Origin: an uncultured Traorella sp.
Lineage (GTDB): Bacteria > Bacillota_I > Bacilli_A > Erysipelotrichales > Erysipelotrichaceae
Reading direction: 5' to 3'
Length of the DNA stretch: 64,000 bases
NCBI GenBank assembly: GCA_944324265.1
Contig: CALUVS010000001.1
Location: 20,566-84,565, forward strand
Both the position numbers and the translations under genes were made by a program. Numbering within the stretch: the first letter of the stretch is position 1; each line of letters opens with the position of its first letter. Below the pieces are notes generated by a model. It did not search any database, was not told the origin of the DNA, and saw nothing but the letters and a program-made list of their open reading frames with translations. This document shows positions 1-9,430 of this stretch, piece by piece.

Positions 1-1
1 C

Positions 2-157
2 AAGATGATTGCTTCGATCACGCAGGATGCGCGCAGAGATCTGCGCCATATTTTAGGACGCAGAGTAGAATTGGAATGCTATGTGCGTGTCGAAGAAAAC
101 TGGCGCAATAAAGAAAGTAAGATTCATCAGTTCGGTATAGGAGAAATGGATGAATGA
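2..157 (+). CDS. era: GTPase Era, C-terminal end (partial)
   Basis: This is the last 51 codons of a gene that begins before the window. The visible peptide (KMIASITQDARRDLRHILG, later EENWRNKESKI and QFGIG near the end) matches the C-terminal KH domain of Era, the GTPase that binds the 3' end of 16S rRNA during 30S maturation. The GTPase domain itself is outside the window. The TGA stop overlaps the recO start by 8 bases, as in the era-recO pair of many Bacillota. The assignment rests on the KH tail plus synteny with recO. Confidence 0.85.
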   Translation, partial: KMIASITQDARRDLRHILGRRVELECYVRVEENWRNKESKIHQFGIGEMDE

Positions 158-884
158 TATAGAAGGACTTGTGATTTCTTTCAGTGAGATCAATGAAGCA
201 GATGCTTTGCTGCATGTACTGACTGCACAGGGCAAAGTGACATTGAAGGCAAAAGGAATCTTAAAAGTGAATTCAAAAAATGCCAGAGGATGTCAATTGT
301 ATACTCATTCCATGTTTCATTTGCTTCAAAGCAATGCCAAGACAACTCATGTGATCAAAAGTGTCGATGTGATTCATTCGTATCGAATGGTTCGGGAAGA
401 TCTGCTGAAACAGACATTGGCCTGCTGCATGATGGAAGCCTTGGATAAGATCAATATCCGTGAAACAGAATTGGATTTTAATGAATGCTGTGCCTATTTG
501 CAGGCTTTAGAAACAAGCAGGCATCCTTACTGCGTTTTCAGCTTATTTTTATGTATGATCCTGCGCTTAAGCGGAATTGCTTTATGGAGTGATTCTTGTG
601 TCATATGCAATACAAAGCAGTCCATCTGTGCTGTTTCTTTGAAGGAAGGCGGGTTTATCTGCAAAGATTGTTTTAAGCCATCGGTGCATCGTCATTTTCC
701 TGCAGAGAAACTGCGTCAGCTGCGCTATTTGACTCATGCTGACTTGAAACAGCTGCCATTGCTGGAGTCTTATGGTCCATGGGAATATGATATCGTGGAA
801 GTGCTGCTTGGAATGCTGGAATTACATGGTGAATTTAAAATGAATGGAGCTGCCTTTTTAGGACATTTGAATGTCTTGAATTGA
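150..884 (+). CDS. recO: DNA repair protein RecO
   Basis: A 244-residue RecO. It loads RecA onto SSB-coated single-stranded DNA together with RecR, for recombinational repair. The N-terminal OB-fold (EGLVISFSEINEADALLHVLT) is typical. A zinc-finger-like pair follows at about residues 150-175 (CVIC and CKDC), the four-cysteine site of Gram-positive RecO. The start lies inside the end of era and has AGGAGA just upstream. It is probably co-transcribed with era; a new promoter for glyQS begins right at its stop. Confidence 0.9.
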   Translation: MNDIEGLVISFSEINEADALLHVLTAQGKVTLKAKGILKVNSKNARGCQLYTHSMFHLLQSNAKTTHVIKSVDVIHSYRMVREDLLKQTLACCMMEALDKINIRETELDFNECCAYLQALETSRHPYCVFSLFLCMILRLSGIALWSDSCVICNTKQSICAVSLKEGGFICKDCFKPSVHRHFPAEKLRQLRYLTHADLKQLPLLESYGPWEYDIVEVLLGMLELHGEFKMNGAAFLGHLNVLN

Positions 885-914
885 TTGACAAGGCTCTAGT
901 TTTTGTGGTATAAA
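885..914 (+). promoter_or_regulatory. SigA-type promoter for glyQS
   Basis: TTGACA at 885-890 and TATAAA at 909-914, with 18 bases between them. The predicted start of transcription is near 921, giving a leader of about 68 bases before glyQS. Confidence 0.6.
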
Positions 915-927
915 TTATTGTATGCGA

Positions 928-970
928 AAATGCCTTTTCTATGCCCGTTTTTTGTAGAAAAATAGCATTT
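928..970 (+). promoter_or_regulatory. Leader hairpin of glyQS
   Basis: AAATGC (928-933) pairs with GCATTT (965-970), and TTTTCTA (935-941) pairs with TAGAAAA (955-961). The result is a two-part stem around a 13-base loop, ending a few bases before the ribosome-binding site AGAGGAG. There is no T-box sequence and no U-run, so it is neither a T-box nor a terminator. It may stabilise the message or modulate translation; function unknown. Confidence 0.4.
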
Positions 971-988
971 CTAAGAGGAGATGTGAAA

Positions 989-2365
989 ATGAAGGATGTA
1001 AAATTTGAAACCATTGTGAATCACGCAAAAAACTCAGGCTTTGTTTATCAGGGGTCTGAGATTTATGGCGGTTTAAGCAATACTTGGGATTTTGGCCCAT
1101 TAGGTGTGGAACTGAAAAACAATATCAAAGCTGCCTGGTGGAAGAAATTTGTCCAGAGTTCCCCTTATAATGTCGGGATCCAGACAGCTATCTTGATGAA
1201 TCCGAAGGTTTGGGAAGCTACCGGTCACTTGGCTGGATTCTCTGATCCTTTGATGGATTGCAAAGTGTGCAAGACACGTCATCGTGCCGATCATCTGATT
1301 GAAGAATTTTCAAAAGGAACCGTAAATCCAGAAGGCTGGAGCAACGAAGAAATGATGAATTATATTAAAGAAAATCATATTGGATGTCCAGATTGCGGAG
1401 CTCATGATTTTACAGAGATTCGTCAATTCAATTTGATGTTCAAAACATTCCAGGGAACTTTAGAGGATGCGAAGAGTACGATTTATCTGCGTCCTGAAAC
1501 AGCACAGGGAATGTTTGTCAATTTTAAAAATGTACAGCGCACGATGCGCAAAAAGATTCCTTTTGGTATTTGTCAGTTTGGAAAATCATTCCGCAATGAG
1601 ATCACACCTGGAAACTTTATTTTCCGTACACGTGAATTTGAACAGATGGAAATGGAATTTTTCTGTAAACCGGGAACAGATTTAGAATGGTATGATTATT
1701 GGAAGAATTATTGCATGGATTTCTTGCAGCATTATGGAGTAAAAGCGGAAAATCTGCGTTTCAGAGATCATGCAAAAGAAGAATTATCCTTCTATTCCGT
1801 CGCAACTTGCGATATTGAGTATAAATTTCCGTTTGGCTGGGGAGAATTATGGGGAATTGCCGATCGTACAGACTATGACCTCAAACGCCATATGGAACAT
1901 GCGAAAACAAATTTTGAATATTTGGATCCAGCAACCAATGAAAAATATGTTCCTTACTGCATCGAACCGGCAGTTGGGGTAGAACGTGTCTTCTTGAGCA
2001 TGTTCTGTGATGCTTATGATGAAGAAGTGATCAATGACAATGATACTCGAATTGTCATGCATTTCCATCCTGCTATGGCGCCATATAAGGCATGCATCAC
2101 ACCGCTTTCTAAAAAGCAAAGTGAAAAGGCAATGGAAGTATTTGAAATGCTGGCAGGTGATTTTGCTGTTGAATTTGATGATGCCGGAAGCATCGGCAAG
2201 CGTTATCGCCGTCAGGATGCTATCGGTACACCTTTCTGTATTACTGTGGATTTTGATACAGAAAATGATGGCTGTGTGACAGTGCGTGACCGTGATACGA
2301 TGGAACAGGTACGTCTGCCATTGAATGAAGTTAAGGATTACATCAAAGAAAGAATTCAATTTTAA
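989..2365 (+). CDS. glyQS: Glycine--tRNA ligase, single-chain dimeric type
   Basis: A 458-residue class IIa glycyl-tRNA synthetase of the alpha2 type, charging tRNA-Gly in the cytosol. It opens with the characteristic [12 protein letters not shown] and NTWDFGPLG segments. Motif 2 is FRNEITP with the downstream [13 protein letters not shown], and an anticodon-binding domain fills the C terminus. A longer frame runs back to 941, but AGAGGAG stands 5-10 bases before the ATG at 989, and family proteins begin there. B. subtilis uses the unrelated alpha2beta2 GlyQ/GlyS at the same locus, so the position is conserved while the enzyme type differs. Confidence 0.95.
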   Translation: MKDVKFETIVNHAKNSGFVYQGSEIYGGLSNTWDFGPLGVELKNNIKAAWWKKFVQSSPYNVGIQTAILMNPKVWEATGHLAGFSDPLMDCKVCKTRHRADHLIEEFSKGTVNPEGWSNEEMMNYIKENHIGCPDCGAHDFTEIRQFNLMFKTFQGTLEDAKSTIYLRPETAQGMFVNFKNVQRTMRKKIPFGICQFGKSFRNEITPGNFIFRTREFEQMEMEFFCKPGTDLEWYDYWKNYCMDFLQHYGVKAENLRFRDHAKEELSFYSVATCDIEYKFPFGWGELWGIADRTDYDLKRHMEHAKTNFEYLDPATNEKYVPYCIEPAVGVERVFLSMFCDAYDEEVINDNDTRIVMHFHPAMAPYKACITPLSKKQSEKAMEVFEMLAGDFAVEFDDAGSIGKRYRRQDAIGTPFCITVDFDTENDGCVTVRDRDTMEQVRLPLNEVKDYIKERIQF

Positions 2366-2379
2366 TTGAGGTGAGAACA

Positions 2380-4122
2380 TTGGCTCGTATCAGCGAAGAA
2401 AAAATACGTGAAATTCGTTCAAAAGCAGATATAGCAGAAGTGATTGCCAAATATGTGCCCATTACACGTAAAGGCAGAAACTATGTATGCGTTTGTCCTT
2501 TTCATGATGACCATGATCCTTCGCTTTCTATTTCCGCGGATAAGCAGATCTTCAAGTGCTTTGTCTGCGGTGCAGCGGGCAATGTTTTCGGCTTTGTAAG
2601 CCGCTTTGAAAATATTTCCTATGTTGAGAGTATTGTGAAAGTGGCTGAGATGGTGCATGTAGATGTATCTGAATATGATAAGTCAGAGAGCTATGAAAAA
2701 ATTGATCCCAGAGTCAGTGCCATCCATAAAGTCAATCAGGCGGCCATTGATTACACCAATTACTCATTAAAAAGTTCATTGGGAAGCAGTGTGGTTGATT
2801 ATCTGCATCAACGCGGGATTCAGGATAATCTGATTGAAAAGTTTCAGATTGGCTATAATCCGCCCAATGATGCTTTGTATCGGTTTCTGCATGCGAAAAA
2901 GTTTGCGGATAAGGATTTGGTGGAAAGCAATGTGGTGCGCCTGACATCCAGCGGTATTCATGATGTGTTTGCCAATCGTATCATGATTCCGATCCATGAT
3001 CGCCAAGGACATCCGATTGCTTTTACGGCAAGACGTTTCGGCAGCGGCGAAGAAGCAAAATATATCAATACTCAGGAAACTATCTGTTATATCAAAGGAA
3101 ATGTGATTTTTAATTATCATCGTGCCAAAGAAATCTGCCGGCAGACAAAGCGTGTTTTGCTGGTAGAAGGAGCGATGGATGTCATTGCTTTTGAAAAGGT
3201 GGGCATCGGAGATGTTGTTGCGACATTGGGAACGGCCTGCACCAAGGAACAGATTGCTCTTTTGAAAGGATTACATGTTCGTGTTGACGTATGCTATGAC
3301 GGGGATGAAGCAGGAATCAACGCCATCTATAAATTCGGCATACTGGCCAGTGACATGAATCTTGAATTTGAAGTTGTAAATAATAAGACGGGATTGGACC
3401 CGGATGAAATTATTGAGAAATATGGCAGGGAAGAATTGATCAGCCTGTCAAACAAAACTATTTCATGGATTGATTTTCTTTTTGAATATCTGCAGAAAAA
3501 ATACAATTTGGAGAATTATTCCCAGCGAGTGGAATTTGCCAAATTGCTGCAGTCTCAAATAGAAAAAGTACGTGAACAATTTGCCAAAGAACAGGCATAC
3601 AAGCGTCTGCAGGAGTTAACGCAGTTTGATATGCGCACTCAAACACAGACCAAAAAAGTTTCACAAAAGATTGTGCAGAGCAGCAAGGCCGGCAGTGCAG
3701 CTGAGTATGAAATTCTTTCAGAAATGCTTTTATCACTGCAGGCATGCAATCGCTTTAAAGAAGAATTGGGCTTTTTGCCTCACTCAGTCTGCAATAAGTT
3801 AGCTATTTACATTATAGATGCTTATCGCAAAAGCAATACGATCGAAATCGCAGATTTATTAAGTGCAATTGCAGAAGAAGAAGTGCGTGAACTGCTCATT
3901 GAACTTTCTGATTGGGATCTGGCACCGCTGGAGTACAACCCCAAAGTATTTAAAGATGCCTGCACCAAGATCAAGATTAGCTGTATTGATCATGAGATCA
4001 ATAAATTAAATGATCTGATCAGCAAAATTTCTGATCCTTTAAAAAAAGGAGAAATCGGAAACCAGATCATTAAAAAACAGCAGGAAAAGATGGAGCTGAT
4101 GAATCATCAGCTGATTCAGTAA
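2380..4122 (+). CDS. dnaG: DNA primase DnaG (TTG start)
   Basis: About 580 residues. It makes RNA primers at the replication fork in partnership with the replicative helicase. The N-terminal CHC2 zinc site is visible as C39, H42, C60 and C63. The TOPRIM catalytic core follows with [12 protein letters not shown] and CYDGDEAG, and a helicase-interacting C-terminal region completes it. The frame is open from a GTG at 2371, but GAGGTG at 2368-2373 is correctly spaced only for the TTG at 2380, and the protein then begins MARISEEKI as expected for DnaG. It sits between glyQS and rpoD. Confidence 0.93.
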   Translation: MARISEEKIREIRSKADIAEVIAKYVPITRKGRNYVCVCPFHDDHDPSLSISADKQIFKCFVCGAAGNVFGFVSRFENISYVESIVKVAEMVHVDVSEYDKSESYEKIDPRVSAIHKVNQAAIDYTNYSLKSSLGSSVVDYLHQRGIQDNLIEKFQIGYNPPNDALYRFLHAKKFADKDLVESNVVRLTSSGIHDVFANRIMIPIHDRQGHPIAFTARRFGSGEEAKYINTQETICYIKGNVIFNYHRAKEICRQTKRVLLVEGAMDVIAFEKVGIGDVVATLGTACTKEQIALLKGLHVRVDVCYDGDEAGINAIYKFGILASDMNLEFEVVNNKTGLDPDEIIEKYGREELISLSNKTISWIDFLFEYLQKKYNLENYSQRVEFAKLLQSQIEKVREQFAKEQAYKRLQELTQFDMRTQTQTKKVSQKIVQSSKAGSAAEYEILSEMLLSLQACNRFKEELGFLPHSVCNKLAIYIIDAYRKSNTIEIADLLSAIAEEEVRELLIELSDWDLAPLEYNPKVFKDACTKIKISCIDHEINKLNDLISKISDPLKKGEIGNQIIKKQQEKMELMNHQLIQ

Positions 4123-4133
4123 GGAGGACTTGC

Positions 4134-5339
4134 ATGAGCAAAACAAAAGAATTGAAAGAAATCAAGACGTTAGATGAAATCAAACAGGAATTGTTGGATG
4201 CATATAAAGTAAATCATGTTTTGTATCAAAAGGATATTTTGGATGCTACAGAGCATTTGGATCTGAATGATACAGATATGGATGAATTGATCAATTATTT
4301 CGCAGATAACAATGTGGAAATCAAAGATGATGAGGACGAAGATATCGACCTGAGCATTGCAGATACTGAATTGGCATTGGATCCGGATGATCTGGATGAT
4401 TTTGATGACGCTGATCTTGATGGGGATGAATTTGATGATGACGATGCTTTGGCAAGTGATATTGAATCACTGGAAAAATCATTTGCGAATTCGACACAAA
4501 CAAAGATCAATGATCCTGTCAAAATGTATTTGAAAGAAATCGGGCGAGTAGATTTATTGAATCCTGAAGATGAGCCGGAAATTGCTCGACGTATTCAGGC
4601 TGGTGATGAAGAAGCGAAGAAGATCTTGATTGCTGCCAACTTACGTTTGGTTGTTTCTATCGCTAAAAAATATGTTGGCCGCGGTATGCTTTTCCTTGAT
4701 TTGATTCAGGAAGGAAATATGGGGCTTGTCAAAGCGGTTGAAAAATTTGACTATACAAAAGGCTTTAAATTTTCTACATATGCCACATGGTGGATCCGTC
4801 AGGCCATCACCCGTGCAATTGCGGATCAGGCAAGAACAATTCGTATTCCAGTACATATGGTTGAAACCATCAATAAGCTGACTCGTATTCAGCGTCAATT
4901 AGTACAGGATCTGGGCAGAGATCCAACGGCAGAAGAAATTGCTGCCAAGATGGATGGAATTTCACCTGAAAAAGTGCGTGAAATTCAGAAGATTGCTTTG
5001 GAACCTGTTTCATTGGAAACGCCTATCGGTGAAGAAGATGATTCGCATTTAGGAGATTTCATTGAAGATAAAGAAGCTTTATCCCCAGATGAATATGCCA
5101 ATAATCAATTATTGAAAGATGAAATCAACACGGTACTGCAGGGATTGACCGAACGTGAAGAAAAAGTACTTCGTCTGCGTTTTGGTCTGTATGATGGAAG
5201 AACCAGAACATTGGAGGAAGTTGGAAAAGAATTCAATGTTACGCGTGAACGTATTCGTCAGATTGAAGCAAAAGCTTTGCGTAAATTAAAGCATCCTACA
5301 CGAAGCAAACGTTTAAAAGACTTCGTTGATAAACCATAA
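4134..5339 (+). CDS. rpoD: Primary sigma factor RpoD/SigA
   Basis: The 401-residue housekeeping sigma factor. Regions 2.1-2.4 are seen in [19 protein letters not shown] and [10 protein letters not shown], and region 4.2 in [19 protein letters not shown]. Between region 1.1 and region 1.2 (about residues 60-115) lies a stretch made almost entirely of Asp and Glu, much more acidic than the rest. AAGGAGG precedes the ATG by 7 bases. The gene is 11 bases after dnaG, the classical dnaG-rpoD arrangement, and its stop overlaps the trmK start by one base. Confidence 0.97.
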   Translation: MSKTKELKEIKTLDEIKQELLDAYKVNHVLYQKDILDATEHLDLNDTDMDELINYFADNNVEIKDDEDEDIDLSIADTELALDPDDLDDFDDADLDGDEFDDDDALASDIESLEKSFANSTQTKINDPVKMYLKEIGRVDLLNPEDEPEIARRIQAGDEEAKKILIAANLRLVVSIAKKYVGRGMLFLDLIQEGNMGLVKAVEKFDYTKGFKFSTYATWWIRQAITRAIADQARTIRIPVHMVETINKLTRIQRQLVQDLGRDPTAEEIAAKMDGISPEKVREIQKIALEPVSLETPIGEEDDSHLGDFIEDKEALSPDEYANNQLLKDEINTVLQGLTEREEKVLRLRFGLYDGRTRTLEEVGKEFNVTRERIRQIEAKALRKLKHPTRSKRLKDFVDKP

Positions 5340-5992
5340 TGAAGCTGACACGTCGTCTTTCTGCGATTGAAAGCTTTATTCCGCAGAATAGCATATTGGC
5401 TGATATCGGCTGTGATCATGCTTATCTGGCATGTGATGCCGTGCAGAAGGGAATTGTTGTTAAGGCGTATGCCTGTGATGTGAAGCAGGGACCTTTGAAT
5501 GCGGCATTATCTACGATCAATGAAAATAATCTGCAGAATAAAGTGATTCCAGTTTTATCTGATGGATTGCAGAATGTACCGGAAGATGCGAATGTCTGTG
5601 TCATTGCCGGCATGGGTGTAGAAACGATGAAAATGATCTTATCGCATGAAAAAATCAAACAATTTCATACAATCATTCTTCAGCCGAACAGTGATGCAGA
5701 TGAAATGAGAAAATGGGCTTATGAACACGATTTGAACTTGACGGATGAATCAATTGTTCAGGAAGGACACTTTTATTTCATCTTAAAATATGTCAATGAA
5801 CCCGCTGCTTATTTAAGCGAAAAAGAAATGAAATTCGGTAAGTACTGCACTCATCTGAATGATTACAAAAATTATTGGAATTTCAGAAAAGAAAGATTGG
5901 GAGCGATTGTTTCTCAGATGGAACAATCCGCAAAGAAACAAGAATTAGCTGAACTTCTGGATCAAATCAATGAACAGCTGGCTTCACTTTAA
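5339..5992 (+). CDS. trmK: tRNA (adenine22-N1)-methyltransferase TrmK
   Basis: 217 residues of the TrmK/YqfN family, which methylates A22 of several tRNAs with S-adenosylmethionine. The Rossmann motif I is IADIGCDHAYLA, and motif IV resembles VIAGMGVETM followed by LQPNSDADEMRKW. The C terminus is a helical coiled-coil tail, as in the family. Start and stop of the neighbours fuse as TAATG, so translation is probably coupled to rpoD. The gene occupies the same place in B. subtilis (downstream of sigA). Confidence 0.9.
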   Translation: MKLTRRLSAIESFIPQNSILADIGCDHAYLACDAVQKGIVVKAYACDVKQGPLNAALSTINENNLQNKVIPVLSDGLQNVPEDANVCVIAGMGVETMKMILSHEKIKQFHTIILQPNSDADEMRKWAYEHDLNLTDESIVQEGHFYFILKYVNEPAAYLSEKEMKFGKYCTHLNDYKNYWNFRKERLGAIVSQMEQSAKKQELAELLDQINEQLASL

Positions 5993-5994
5993 TA

Positions 5995-6026
5995 AAAAAC
6001 ATGTACTTGGATAGGTACATGTTTTT
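5995..6026. terminator. Bidirectional terminator between trmK and ispH
   Basis: A perfect 12-bp stem (5995-6006 with 6015-6026, loop of 8) with A-rich and U-rich flanks on both sides. It ends the rpoD-trmK message and the convergent ispH message. Confidence 0.85.
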
Positions 6027-6909
6027 ATATGATCTTGGATAAGTCAATTTCTTTGTCACAGCATCCGCTTTCTAATGCTTCAATGACTTGCTGAGTGATG
6101 CAGGTCGGAGTGGAGGCACCTGAAGTTACCGCACAGACCTGTATGCCCTGCAGATCAATTTGCTTGAGATCTTTGGCAGATTCAACGGCAAAAACTTGTG
6201 GTGTATTTCTTCGGCCCAGTTCAGCTAAGCGCTGTGTGTTGTGGGAATGAGGATCGCCGACAACAATCAAGGCATCGGCATTCTTGAGATCCAATACAGC
6301 CTGCTGGCGCAGATAGGTTGCTTGGCAGATGTCATTGTGGATCTGAGCATTGGGAAATCTTTTTTTGATTTCATCAAACAAAAGCTGAGTATCATAAAAG
6401 GACAGAGTTGTCTGATTGGTAAAAAGCCAATTTCGATCATCAGCTTGAGGAATATCATTTATTGATTCAATGAGATGCACATGAGAAGAAATGGCCAGTA
6501 CAGCTTCACTTTCCGGATGATTTTTCTTGCCGATATAGCCGATTTCCATCTTGTTGGCTAAGCTTTCAAAAATAAGTTCATGAATCTTAGCCACATCACT
6601 GCATGTAGCATCGACAATGATCAATCCTTTTTCTTTTGCTTTTGTCATGACTGATGGACTGACCCCATGAGCCGTAAAAATGACAATGCCTTCCTGAATC
6701 AGATCTAACAGTTCTTCGCGGGAACCTTTTTGATCCAAGGTTTCAATATTTAATTGTTTCAATGCTTCTGTTACATATTTATTATGAACCAGATGTCCTA
6801 ATATTGTGATTTTTTCATTTGGATACATTTTTCGTGTATTTTTGGCCATATTGATAGCTTTTACCACACCTTTGCAGTATCCTCGGGGAGTAACTTTGAT
6901 AACTTGCAT
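6025..6909 (-). CDS. ispH: 4-hydroxy-3-methylbut-2-enyl diphosphate reductase IspH
   Basis: 294 residues of the LytB/IspH family, the last step of the MEP pathway, giving IPP and DMAPP. The three cluster-binding cysteines are in RGYCKGV, DATCSDV and NDICQAT. Also visible are HNKYV, FTAHGVSP and GDPHSHNTQRLAE, all family signatures. A GAGGTG site precedes the ATG. The gene is transcribed away from cshB; ispG, dxs and ispA are elsewhere in the window. A TATAAT sits directly against the ribosome site (6923-6928), so if this is the promoter the leader would be very short. Confidence 0.95.
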   Translation of the reverse strand: MQVIKVTPRGYCKGVVKAINMAKNTRKMYPNEKITILGHLVHNKYVTEALKQLNIETLDQKGSREELLDLIQEGIVIFTAHGVSPSVMTKAKEKGLIIVDATCSDVAKIHELIFESLANKMEIGYIGKKNHPESEAVLAISSHVHLIESINDIPQADDRNWLFTNQTTLSFYDTQLLFDEIKKRFPNAQIHNDICQATYLRQQAVLDLKNADALIVVGDPHSHNTQRLAELGRRNTPQVFAVESAKDLKQIDLQGIQVCAVTSGASTPTCITQQVIEALESGCCDKEIDLSKII

Positions 6910-6928
6910 AATTCACCTCATCATTATA

Positions 6929-6957
6929 TTACCATAAATCAAGAGTTATGTTATAAT
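6929..6957 (+). promoter_or_regulatory. Promoter for cshB-nfo
   Basis: TTACCA at 6929-6934, a 17-base spacer and a perfect TATAAT at 6952-6957. The divergent ispH gene starts within 20 bases. Confidence 0.55.
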
Positions 6958-6987
6958 GAATAAGCCTTTTTGAAAGGAGATGAGAAA

Positions 6988-8349
6988 ATGAGCAAATACA
7001 GTGATTATACATTTCGTCCTGAAACGAAAAAATTTATTGAATTAAACGGATTTACTGAACCTACACCGATCCAGCAGCAGGTGATTCCTTTGGCTTGCAA
7101 AGGAAAAGATATTATTGGCATTTCAGATACCGGAACAGGGAAGACACATGCCTTTTTGATTCCGATCATGGAAAGAGTGGATGCTGAAATCAACGAAGTG
7201 CAGGCAGTGATTACTGCCCCTACTCGAGAATTGGCTATGCAGCTCTATAACCGTGCTGTGAAGATGCAGGAAGCTTATCCAGGACTGCGTGTGCGTCTGA
7301 TTGCCGGAGGTACGGATAAAAGCCGTACTACCTTGAAGCAGCAGCCGCATATTGTTATCGGTACGCCGGGAAGAATCAAGGACATGTTTCTTCAGGAAAA
7401 GACCTTGCGTGTTGAAAAAGCAAGCATTTTAGTTGTCGATGAAGCGGATATGACTTTGGAATTTGGTTTTCTTGAAGACATTGATGCAATTGCTTCACGC
7501 ATGCGTTCTGATCTGCAGATGCTGTCTTTTTCTGCCACAATACCAATGGGCTTAAAACCATTTTTGAAAAAATACATGCAGGCACCTGTGACAGTTGAAA
7601 TTGAAGATAATACTCACTTGTCAGCACCTAAGATTGAACATATTCTAATTCCGTGCAAACATATGAGCTATGAAGAAAAACTTTTGGAAGTGCTCAAAGG
7701 CTTTACGCCTTATGTCTGTCTGATTTTTGCCAATACCAGACAGCAGGCAGCCAGTGCTGCTCAGATGATGCGGGATGCCGGTTATGACTTGATTGAGCTC
7801 CATGGAGATATGCAGGCACGCGCCCGCAAGAACTCTATGAAGAATCTGATGAATCTGGAAAAGAGCTATGTGGTAGCGACTGATATTGCGGCCAGAGGAA
7901 TTGATATTGACGGTGTCAGTCATGTTATTTCCTTGGGATTGCCAAGTGATCTGGATTTTTATATTCACCGCAGCGGAAGAACCGGACGTGCGGGTCAAAG
8001 CGGAACTTGCTTTACTTTATTCAGAAGTGAAGATGAACAAGCAATCAAACAGCTTCAGACACGAGGCATTGGATTTAAACAGAAAAATATCAAAAATGGT
8101 GTATGGAGCGACATGAGAACGATTCATACCAAAAAAGAATTCAAAGAAGATCCGCTTGCTTCAGAAATTTCAAAGATTGTCAATCGAAAAAAGAAAGTAG
8201 TGAAGCCGGGGTATAAGAAAAAAAGAGCAGCCGAAGTTGAAAAATTAAGACGCAAAGCGAAACGTGCGATGATTCAGGAAGATATCAAGCGACAGAAAAA
8301 AGAAAGAGCTCAATTGAAACAAATCGAAAAGCGAGGAAATGAACAATGA
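6988..8349 (+). CDS. cshB: DEAD-box RNA helicase, CshB-like
   Basis: A 453-residue ATP-dependent RNA helicase. Motifs run in order: the Q motif region ([12 protein letters not shown]), motif I (SDTGTGKT), Ia (APTRELA), Ib (GTPGR), II (VDEADM, a DEAD variant ending in M), III (SAT), and in the second RecA domain [16 protein letters not shown] and [11 protein letters not shown] strongly basic tail of about 80 residues probably binds RNA. The ATG at 6988 follows AAAGGAGATG. Position next to nfo and ispH equals cshB (yqfR) in B. subtilis. Its stop overlaps the nfo start (ATGA). Confidence 0.88.
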   Translation: MSKYSDYTFRPETKKFIELNGFTEPTPIQQQVIPLACKGKDIIGISDTGTGKTHAFLIPIMERVDAEINEVQAVITAPTRELAMQLYNRAVKMQEAYPGLRVRLIAGGTDKSRTTLKQQPHIVIGTPGRIKDMFLQEKTLRVEKASILVVDEADMTLEFGFLEDIDAIASRMRSDLQMLSFSATIPMGLKPFLKKYMQAPVTVEIEDNTHLSAPKIEHILIPCKHMSYEEKLLEVLKGFTPYVCLIFANTRQQAASAAQMMRDAGYDLIELHGDMQARARKNSMKNLMNLEKSYVVATDIAARGIDIDGVSHVISLGLPSDLDFYIHRSGRTGRAGQSGTCFTLFRSEDEQAIKQLQTRGIGFKQKNIKNGVWSDMRTIHTKKEFKEDPLASEISKIVNRKKKVVKPGYKKKRAAEVEKLRRKAKRAMIQEDIKRQKKERAQLKQIEKRGNEQ

Positions 8350-9215
8350 TCATTGGTTCTCATGTAAGCATGAGCGGCAGTGAATACCTTGTGGGTTCAG
8401 TCAAGGAAATGCTCAGCTATCAGGCGAATGCCATGATGATCTATACAGGAGCACCGCAGAACAGCCGCCGTGTTCCTTTGGAAAAATTAAAGATTGAAGA
8501 AGCAAAAGCTTTACTAGAAGAACATAACATTCCATTCAATCAAATAATTATTCATGCCCCATATCTGATCAATTTGGCGAATACACAGAAACCTGAAACT
8601 TTTCAATTAGGGGTTGAACTTCTGCAGAATGAAATCAAGCGAAGTGAAGCTATCGGCGCCAAGTATCTTGTGCTTCATCCCGGATCTCATGTCGGCAGCG
8701 GCATTGAAAAGGGAATTGAAAGCATCATTGCTGGATTGAATCAAGCCTTGAGTGAAACCAATCAAGTTTTGGTGTGTATTGAAACGATGGCTGGCAAGGG
8801 AAGTGAATGCGGTCATACTTTGGAAGAAATTGCTCAGATCATGCAGGGATGTCAGTATCCTTTAGGTGTTTGCCTGGATACTTGCCATATGCATGATGCA
8901 GGTTATGATGTTTCCGATTTTGATGCTTTGCTGGATGAATTTGATCAAGTCATCGGTTTAGAACATTTGCATGTCATTCATCTGAATGATTCTGTCAATG
9001 TGAAAGGAGCCAGAAAGGATCGTCATGCCAATATAGGTTTTGGACAAATTGGCTTTGATGCTTTATGTCAAATTGCTCATCATCCAAGAACCGCACATGT
9101 TGCCAAAATATTGGAAACACCATATATCAATGGACATGCTCCTTATGGGATTGAAATTGAGATGCTGAAAAACAGATGCTTTGATGAAAATGCATTGTCA
9201 GTATTAAGGAAATGA
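8346..9215 (+). CDS. nfo: Deoxyribonuclease IV (AP endonuclease)
   Basis: 289 residues of endonuclease IV, which cuts 5' of abasic sites in base-excision repair with a trinuclear zinc centre. Metal-ligand segments are visible: [49 protein letters not shown] with [11 protein letters not shown], and KILETP. The start overlaps the cshB stop by 4 bases, so the two are translationally coupled. It is the last gene of this short operon. Confidence 0.95.
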   Translation: MIIGSHVSMSGSEYLVGSVKEMLSYQANAMMIYTGAPQNSRRVPLEKLKIEEAKALLEEHNIPFNQIIIHAPYLINLANTQKPETFQLGVELLQNEIKRSEAIGAKYLVLHPGSHVGSGIEKGIESIIAGLNQALSETNQVLVCIETMAGKGSECGHTLEEIAQIMQGCQYPLGVCLDTCHMHDAGYDVSDFDALLDEFDQVIGLEHLHVIHLNDSVNVKGARKDRHANIGFGQIGFDALCQIAHHPRTAHVAKILETPYINGHAPYGIEIEMLKNRCFDENALSVLRK

Positions 9216-9232
9216 TTTCATCAAAAGTTTTC

Positions 9233-9270
9233 TTAATTTTCACTTAATTTTCACGTTCAGTGAGTATGAT
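9233..9270 (+). promoter_or_regulatory. Tandem 11-bp repeat promoter (PhoB/OmpR-like)
   Basis: TTAATTTTCAC is repeated exactly and back to back at 9233-9243 and 9244-9254. Ten bases later comes TATGAT at 9265-9270. Two direct half-sites with an 11-bp period, taking the place of a -35 box about 10 bases before the -10, is the layout used by PhoB/OmpR-family response regulators. The identity of the regulator is inference. No gene of usual length follows on this strand. Confidence 0.5.
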
Positions 9271-9276
9271 AAAAGC

Positions 9277-9430
9277 ATGGAAGATAAAGTACATCTTTCA
9301 TCTGGCAGCAAATCCCTAACCCTCTAATCAAACATTGCTGTCAGTAAGAAGATATTGTTTCAATGTCTTAAAATTTTTTCATATCCCTATCCTTATAACA
9401 AAAGCCCCGATAATAATATGGGGCTTTTGT
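9277..9430 (+). ncRNA. Possible small transcript, with or without a 16-aa ORF
   Basis: The stretch between the tandem-repeat promoter and the terminator at 9398-9430 would give an RNA of about 155 bases. An ATG lies at the predicted +1 (9277-9279) and opens a 16-codon frame, MEDKVHLSSGSKSLTL, ending at 9327 with no ribosome site. So the product may be a small RNA or a leaderless micro-ORF. There is no known family match that I recognise. Confidence 0.3.
9398..9430. terminator. Bidirectional terminator nfo region/ispG
   Basis: An 11-bp stem ACAAAAGCCCC (9398-9408) with GGGGCTTTTGT (9420-9430). It lies at the ispG stop on the minus strand and ends anything transcribed from 9277 on the plus strand. 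Confidence 0.8.

Noticed and set aside
1847..2380. A 177-codon open frame antisense to glyQS
   Set aside because: It is the shadow of a strongly conserved synthetase on the opposite strand. It has no ribosome site and its composition (many Ile, Phe, His) is typical of antisense frames.
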